From contig JBFEYJ010000114.1 in the NCBI GenBank assembly GCA_041562215.1, positions 1 through 9,124 of the forward strand: DNA of 9,124 nucleotides. The letters are read 5' to 3'. Origin of the DNA: JBFEYJ01 sp041562215. GTDB lineage: Bacteria; Pseudomonadota; Gammaproteobacteria; Thiohalomonadales; Thiohalomonadaceae. Shown here in pieces: positions 5,677-9,124 of this stretch. The first letter of the stretch is position 1. Every line of letters begins with the position of its first letter. The notes under the pieces are model-generated. The model ran no database searches, had not been told where the DNA came from, and was given only the letters and a program-made list of their open reading frames with translations. A program made the translations under genes and the position numbers.

Positions 5677-7488
5677 TTACGCTCGTGAGGCCTTCTTGCG
5701 ATCATGCTCAGCGAGCAGCTTCTTTCTCAGACGGATATGGTTAGGGGTAACTTCCACCAGCTCATCGTCGTCGATGAACTCCAGCGCCTGTTCCAGAGTA
5801 TGGACCACAGGGGGGGTCAGCACCTGGGCATCATCGGTGCCAGAGGCGCGGACGTTGGTAAGCTGCTTACCCTTCAGCACATTGACCACCAGGTCATTGC
5901 TGCGCGAGTGCAAGCCGACGATCATCCCCTCGTAGACCTCTGTGCCATGACCGATAAACATCCGGCCACGCTCCTGTAGGTTGAAGATTGCATTAGTCAA
6001 CGCCTTACCTGGGGCGTTGGCAATCATGACACCGTTCTTGCGGCTACCGTAATCCCCTCTTTTGAACGGGCCATAGTGATCAAAGACACTGTAGATCAGG
6101 CCTGAACCCTGGGTAGCGGTAAGGAACTCGGTGCGAAATCCAATCAAGCCGCGGGCCGGCATGATGTAGTCCAGGCGCACACGGCCTCGTCCATCCGGCA
6201 CCATGTTCTTCAGATCGCCGCCGCGGATTCCGAGTCTCTCCATGACGCCGCCCTGGTGCTGCTCCTCCACATCGACGGTAACCTGTTCGAAGGGCTCCTG
6301 CGGCTCACCGTCGATTTCGCGGATAATAACCTCGGGGCGGGAGACGCCCAGTTCGAAACCTTCGCGGCGCATGTTTTCGATCAACACCGACAGATGCAGC
6401 TCACCACGCCCGGAGACGCGGAACTTGTCCGGATCGGAACCCTGCTCCACTCGCAACGCCACGTTATGGACCAATTCCTGATCCAGACGCTCTTTAATCT
6501 GGCGTGAGGTCACATACTTGCCATCCTTACCGGCGAAAGGTGAGTTGTTGACCTGAAAGGTCATGCTCACGGTCGGCTGGTCCACCGATAACGGCGCAAG
6601 CGCCTCAACGGCATTGGGATCACACAGCGTGTCGGAAATATTCAGCGGGTCCAGACCGGTGAAACAGACAATGTCGCCGGCCTGGGCTTCATCGACCTCA
6701 ACACGCTCCAGCCCCATAAAACCGAGCAGTTGCAGGATACGACCGTTACGCCGCTTACCGTCCTTATCAACGATAGTCACCTGGGTGTTGGTCTTGACCC
6801 GACCACGGTTAATGCGACCGATACCGATGACGCCCACGTAACTGTTGTAATCGAGCTGCGAGACCTGCAGCTGGAAGGGGTCTTCCGGTTCCACCTGTGG
6901 AGGATGAACCTTGTCGATGATGGTCTGGAGCAGCGGTTCCATATTGCCTGAACGAACATCAGATTCGAGACCGGCGAAACCGCTCAGGCCCGAAGCATAG
7001 ACAACCGGGAAGTCGAGTTGCTCATCGGTGGCACCGAGACGGTCGAACAGGTCGAACGTCTGGTCCAGCGCCCATTCTGGACGTGCTGCCGGGCGGTCAA
7101 TCTTATTCACCACAACGATAGGCTTAAGGCCACGAGCCAGAGCCTTCTGGGTAACGAAACGGGTCTGAGGCATCGGGCCTTCTACCGCATCGACCAACAG
7201 AAGCACGGAATCGACCATGGAGAGCACTCGCTCCACCTCACCGCCGAAATCGGCGTGTCCGGGGGTGTCGACAATGTTGATCCGGTACTGACCCCACTTG
7301 ATGGCAGTGGGCTTGGCCAGGATGGTAATACCGCGCTCACGCTCCTGGTCATTGGAGTCCATGGCGCGTTCTTCCAGCTGTGTCCGTGCGTCAAGCGTAT
7401 CGGACTGCTTCAACAACTGGTCAACGAGGGTGGTCTTGCCATGGTCGACGTGAGCGATAATGGCGATATTACGGAGATTCTCAATCAC
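5677..7488 (-). CDS. typA: Translational GTPase TypA/BipA
   Basis: Ribosome-associated GTPase of the EF-G/LepA group, involved in 50S assembly and stress or low-temperature growth. The 603-residue product matches the E. coli length (607) and is colinear from end to end. GTPase motifs: G1 AHVDHGKT (12-19), G2 within ERGITI (51-56), G3 DTPGHAD (74-80), G4 NKID (128-131), G5 YASGLSG (164-170). Domain II (about 205-300), the EF-G-like domains with FRVSGRGELHLSVLIENMRR, and the BipA-specific C-terminus with RVRLDYIMPARGLIGFR and LEQALEFIDDDELVEVTP follow. I choose GTG 7488 because the family starts MIENLRNIAIIAHVDHG and GGAAG lies eight bases upstream; reading on to 7557 adds 23 residues without family support. 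A hairpin with a T-run follows the stop. Confidence 0.98.
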   Translation of the reverse strand: MIENLRNIAIIAHVDHGKTTLVDQLLKQSDTLDARTQLEERAMDSNDQERERGITILAKPTAIKWGQYRINIVDTPGHADFGGEVERVLSMVDSVLLLVDAVEGPMPQTRFVTQKALARGLKPIVVVNKIDRPAARPEWALDQTFDLFDRLGATDEQLDFPVVYASGLSGFAGLESDVRSGNMEPLLQTIIDKVHPPQVEPEDPFQLQVSQLDYNSYVGVIGIGRINRGRVKTNTQVTIVDKDGKRRNGRILQLLGFMGLERVEVDEAQAGDIVCFTGLDPLNISDTLCDPNAVEALAPLSVDQPTVSMTFQVNNSPFAGKDGKYVTSRQIKERLDQELVHNVALRVEQGSDPDKFRVSGRGELHLSVLIENMRREGFELGVSRPEVIIREIDGEPQEPFEQVTVDVEEQHQGGVMERLGIRGGDLKNMVPDGRGRVRLDYIMPARGLIGFRTEFLTATQGSGLIYSVFDHYGPFKRGDYGSRKNGVMIANAPGKALTNAIFNLQERGRMFIGHGTEVYEGMIVGLHSRSNDLVVNVLKGKQLTNVRASGTDDAQVLTPPVVHTLEQALEFIDDDELVEVTPNHIRLRKKLLAEHDRKKASRA

Positions 7489-7496
7489 TGGTGGTA

Positions 7497-7501
7497 CTTC
7501 C
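7497..7501 (-). promoter_or_regulatory. Ribosome binding site fixing the typA GTG start
   Basis: GGAAG on the minus strand is eight bases before GTG 7488 and supports this start over the upstream in-frame extension. Confidence 0.55.
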
Positions 7502-7527
7502 AAAGGTGCGGGGTAAAAGTGGCCGCG

Positions 7528-7554
7528 ATCATACCCGAAAAACCGACCAAACAA
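7528..7554 (-). promoter_or_regulatory. Candidate typA promoter
   Basis: On the minus strand TATGAT (7533-7528) is a near-consensus -10, with TTGTTT (7554-7549) 15 bases upstream, a short spacer. A perfect TATAAT also occurs at 7569-7564, but its -35 region is poor. Either could serve typA. Confidence 0.33.
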
Positions 7555-7611
7555 CATGAAATTATTATAATCGGATGTCCGGGGTGGGGTGAGAAGAGCG
7601 AAAAGTAAGGC

Positions 7612-8088
7612 TTATTGGCTGCTCTGATGGTAATAGTCGGCCATGAACTGCGCTGCATCCTCCTGTCCCTTCGCAATCGCACGCCGCAGCCACTTTTTGG
7701 CTTTGGCATCATCCATCTCAACACCAATGCCCTCCGCATAGATCACCCCGAGCAAGTACTGGGCATCGGCCATACCCTGCTCGGCCGCCTTCTGCATCCA
7801 CTCGGCGGCGACCACGGCGCTGATCTCTTCTTCCACCAACAGGTGGGCAAGATTGAACTGCGCCTCGGCAAGGCCCTGTTCGGCAGCAAGCTGGTACCAG
7901 TGCAGTGCTTTCTTGATATCACGCTTGGCGGCCGGCGCATGGTCATAAGCCGCCCCAAGATTAAGCTGGGCATATGCATCGCCGGCCTCGGCCTTGACGT
8001 GGAGTGCGGCAAGGTCGGCTTCTGCAGCCAGGAGAGAGCCGGACAACAACATCAGACAGCACCACAGGGAATAGGACTTCACCAACAT
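7612..8088 (-). CDS. Secreted Sel1-repeat (tetratricopeptide-like) protein
   Basis: Predicted periplasmic protein of 158 residues, likely a protein-interaction scaffold; partner unknown. The N-terminus is a signal peptide (MLVKSYSLWCCLMLLSGSLL, cleavage near LAAEA) without a lipobox Cys after the hydrophobic core. Three Sel1-like repeats follow, at about 37-72 (GDAYAQLNLGAAYD...ALHWYQLAAEQG), 73-105 (LAEAQFNLAHLL...AAEWMQKAAEQG) and 106-141 (MADAQYLLGVIYAEGIGV...KKWLRRAIAKG). I place the start at ATG 8088; an in-frame GTG directly before it (8091) is possible, and the ribosome binding site is weak for both. It has a good candidate promoter at 8117-8144. typA follows 123 bases downstream on the same strand, with no terminator seen between. 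Confidence 0.9.
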   Translation of the reverse strand: MLVKSYSLWCCLMLLSGSLLAAEADLAALHVKAEAGDAYAQLNLGAAYDHAPAAKRDIKKALHWYQLAAEQGLAEAQFNLAHLLVEEEISAVVAAEWMQKAAEQGMADAQYLLGVIYAEGIGVEMDDAKAKKWLRRAIAKGQEDAAQFMADYYHQSSQ

Positions 8089-8116
8089 CACTCACATTCT
8101 GTTAAACGACCTACAA

Positions 8117-8144
8117 AGACTAAACGGGTTTTTTTCCGGGTCAA
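8117..8144 (-). promoter_or_regulatory. Candidate sigma-70 promoter for the Sel1-repeat gene
   Basis: On the minus strand TTGACC (8144-8139, five of six consensus bases) is followed after 16 bases by TAGTCT (8122-8117). The leader would be about 25 bases. An A-run lies in the spacer. Confidence 0.45.
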
Positions 8145-8175
8145 GGTATTGCATCACAGAACGGGACGGCGTGAA

Positions 8176-8769
8176 TCACGAACGGCCAGGGAGTGATCGT
8201 TTTCGCCTGGGCGGAATACCGAGGCTACGGGTATAAACAACAACGTCACACAGTGCATCCCCGCCATTGGGACAGGAAAAGTAGCTTTCCAGGGTGCGTT
8301 CAGCATGGAATCCACCCTTCTCCAACACTCTGGCTGAGGCGACATTCTCCGCCACACACATGGCCCATAAAGCCTGCACAGAACTCCGGGTGGACAAGGC
8401 ATCGCAAAGCAATTTCAGCGCCTCACCGGCATAGCCTCGGCCCCAGCTTGCCTGCGCCAGTACATACCCAACCCCCGCATTCACGCCACTTAGCCTTGCG
8501 CCAATAGCGCCGACCACTCCGCTATCATCCTCTATCAGCCACACTAGATTCTTACCACCTTGGCGGTCCGCAATCGCCCTGCTAAGGAAGCGCTCACTAT
8601 CTGCCAAAGAGCTATGGCGAGGCCAGGCAAGAAAGCGGGTCACCACCGGATCACTGGCGTAGAGATAGACCGCAGGGGCGTCCTCCTGAAGCGGGGGACG
8701 CAAAGACAGGCGTTCGCCTCGCAGGTGGGCAAGCCAATTCAACGCCGTCTCCGTTGATCTTTGCTCCAT
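8176..8769 (-). CDS. GNAT-family N-acetyltransferase (RimJ/RimL-like)
   Basis: Cytoplasmic acetyl-CoA-dependent acetyltransferase of 197 residues; the acceptor is unknown. It has the RimJ/RimL layout: GERLSLRPPLQED (18-30) as first strand and helix, LVWLIEDDSGVVGAIGARL (75-93) as central strands, GYVLAQASWGRGYAGEALKL (101-120) with the acetyl-CoA pyrophosphate-binding WGRGYAGEA, and ENVASARVLEKGGFHAE (141-157), the Asn-x-x-Ser/Ala-Arg-Val-Leu-Glu-Lys-x-Gly-Phe motif. Relatives acetylate ribosomal protein N-termini, other proteins or small molecules such as antibiotics, and sequence alone does not decide. The last 15 residues are basic (PPRRKRSLPGRS). ATG 8769 has GAGAG about nine bases upstream. 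It is divergent from the GIY-YIG gene. Confidence 0.92.
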   Translation of the reverse strand: MEQRSTETALNWLAHLRGERLSLRPPLQEDAPAVYLYASDPVVTRFLAWPRHSSLADSERFLSRAIADRQGGKNLVWLIEDDSGVVGAIGARLSGVNAGVGYVLAQASWGRGYAGEALKLLCDALSTRSSVQALWAMCVAENVASARVLEKGGFHAERTLESYFSCPNGGDALCDVVVYTRSLGIPPRRKRSLPGRS

Positions 8770-8860
8770 CCGCCATACTCTCTCATCGTCATAGGGATAT
8801 TTTCAGTCTTACTCCAGCGGGTGTTATTGTTGGGGCATAAACCCACAGCCCGAAGCCAAC
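8770..8860. promoter_or_regulatory. Divergent intergenic region between GNAT and GIY-YIG genes
   Basis: Ninety-one bases separate two divergent starts, so both promoters should lie here or overlap the genes. A weak plus-strand pair is TTCAGT and TATTGT with 17 bases between (about 8803-8831). No strong box or operator-like palindrome is visible. Confidence 0.3.
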
Positions 8861-9124
8861 ATGTCTAACGATTTCTGGTTCGTCTATATTCTGCGCTGTA
8901 GTGACAACACCCTATACACCGGGGTGGCAAGGGATCCTGAGAAGCGCCTGCAGCAGCACAATCACGGCAACAAAGGCGCCAAATACACACGTGCGCGCCG
9001 CCCCGTGGAGTTGGTCTACCAGGAGTCGGCAAAAGACCGCTCCGCTGCGCAACAACGGGAGTATCGTATCCGGCAGCTGAGCGCAGCGCAAAAACGCGAG
9101 CTGATCAATCGCACAGTTACACCC
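8861..9124 (+). CDS. GIY-YIG nuclease-superfamily protein (YhbQ/UPF0213), 3' end missing
   Basis: Small cytoplasmic protein of the single-domain GIY-YIG superfamily; the E. coli relative YhbQ is linked to DNA damage and repair, and the role here is inferred only by family. The 88 codons present are open to the window edge without a stop. Visible features: FVYILR (7-12, the GIY strand with Tyr9), LYTGVA (18-23, the YIG strand with Tyr19), DPEKRLQQHNHG (25-36, with the Arg29 and His33 positions), KGAKYTRARRPVELVY (38-53) and DRSAAQQREYRIRQLS (59-74) with Glu67 in the catalytic helix, then AQKRELI. YhbQ is about 100 residues, so perhaps only a dozen residues are missing. ATG 8861 has a weak upstream GAAG. 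Confidence 0.92.
   Translation, partial: MSNDFWFVYILRCSDNTLYTGVARDPEKRLQQHNHGNKGAKYTRARRPVELVYQESAKDRSAAQQREYRIRQLSAAQKRELINRTVTP

Noticed and set aside
7489..7557. N-terminal extension of TypA to an upstream start
   Set aside because: The family begins at MIENLRN and a ribosome binding site precedes GTG 7488; the extension also covers the likely promoter.
7018..7608. Plus-strand open frame of 196 codons antisense to the typA 5' half
   Set aside because: It is a mirror of the strongly conserved GTPase domain coding sequence, lacks a recognisable domain and has no ribosome binding site; it is explained by high GC in typA third positions.
7615..8196. Plus-strand open frame of 193 codons opposite the Sel1-repeat gene
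   Set aside because: The minus-strand frame has a signal peptide and three clear Sel1 repeats, so this is a shadow.
1..9124. A new defence, secretion or metabolic system in this window
   Set aside because: All confident genes belong to well-known, mostly housekeeping families in short independent units; no cluster of unknown genes or mobile hallmarks is present.

Overview
The window looks like chromosomal DNA of a free-living or symbiotic gammaproteobacterium. TypA/BipA, Dtd, the DauA-type SulP transporter and the YhbQ-type GIY-YIG protein all read like gammaproteobacterial versions. The DsrE-like exported protein and general sequence style recall marine sulfur-oxidising lineages; that placement is inference from remembered family sequences, not from a search. 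No transposase, integrase, phage gene, CRISPR array, tRNA or rRNA was found.

Layout from left to right. Bases 1-598 hold no confident gene, only degenerate-looking coding fragments. Then come eight minus-strand genes: dtd (599-1057), overlapping by three bases the end of pip, a proline iminopeptidase (1054-2004); a strong bidirectional terminator (2091-2128); an OmpA-domain/glycine-zipper outer-membrane lipoprotein (2146-2805); a secreted DsrE-family protein whose signal peptide and body lie in different frames (2962-3406); a SulP/DauA transporter with STAS domain (3538-5271); a ~400 bp intergenic stretch with a repeat family and a long hairpin (5294-5676); typA/bipA (5677-7488); a secreted Sel1-repeat protein (7612-8088); and a RimJ/RimL-like GNAT acetyltransferase (8176-8769). 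The only plus-strand gene is a GIY-YIG (YhbQ/UPF0213) protein starting at 8861 and cut by the window end.

Most genes are housekeeping or envelope functions and form short transcription units rather than one pathway. dtd-pip is a translationally coupled pair; sulP and dsrE may be co-transcribed; typA and the Sel1 gene are adjacent with candidate promoters of their own; the GNAT and GIY-YIG genes are divergent. I do not see a convincing new multi-gene system. The points most worth a second look are the single-base frame break between signal peptide and body of the DsrE gene, a similar apparent break at another five-C run in the left flank, and the three-copy repeat whose two inverted copies form a hairpin that probably terminates typA.
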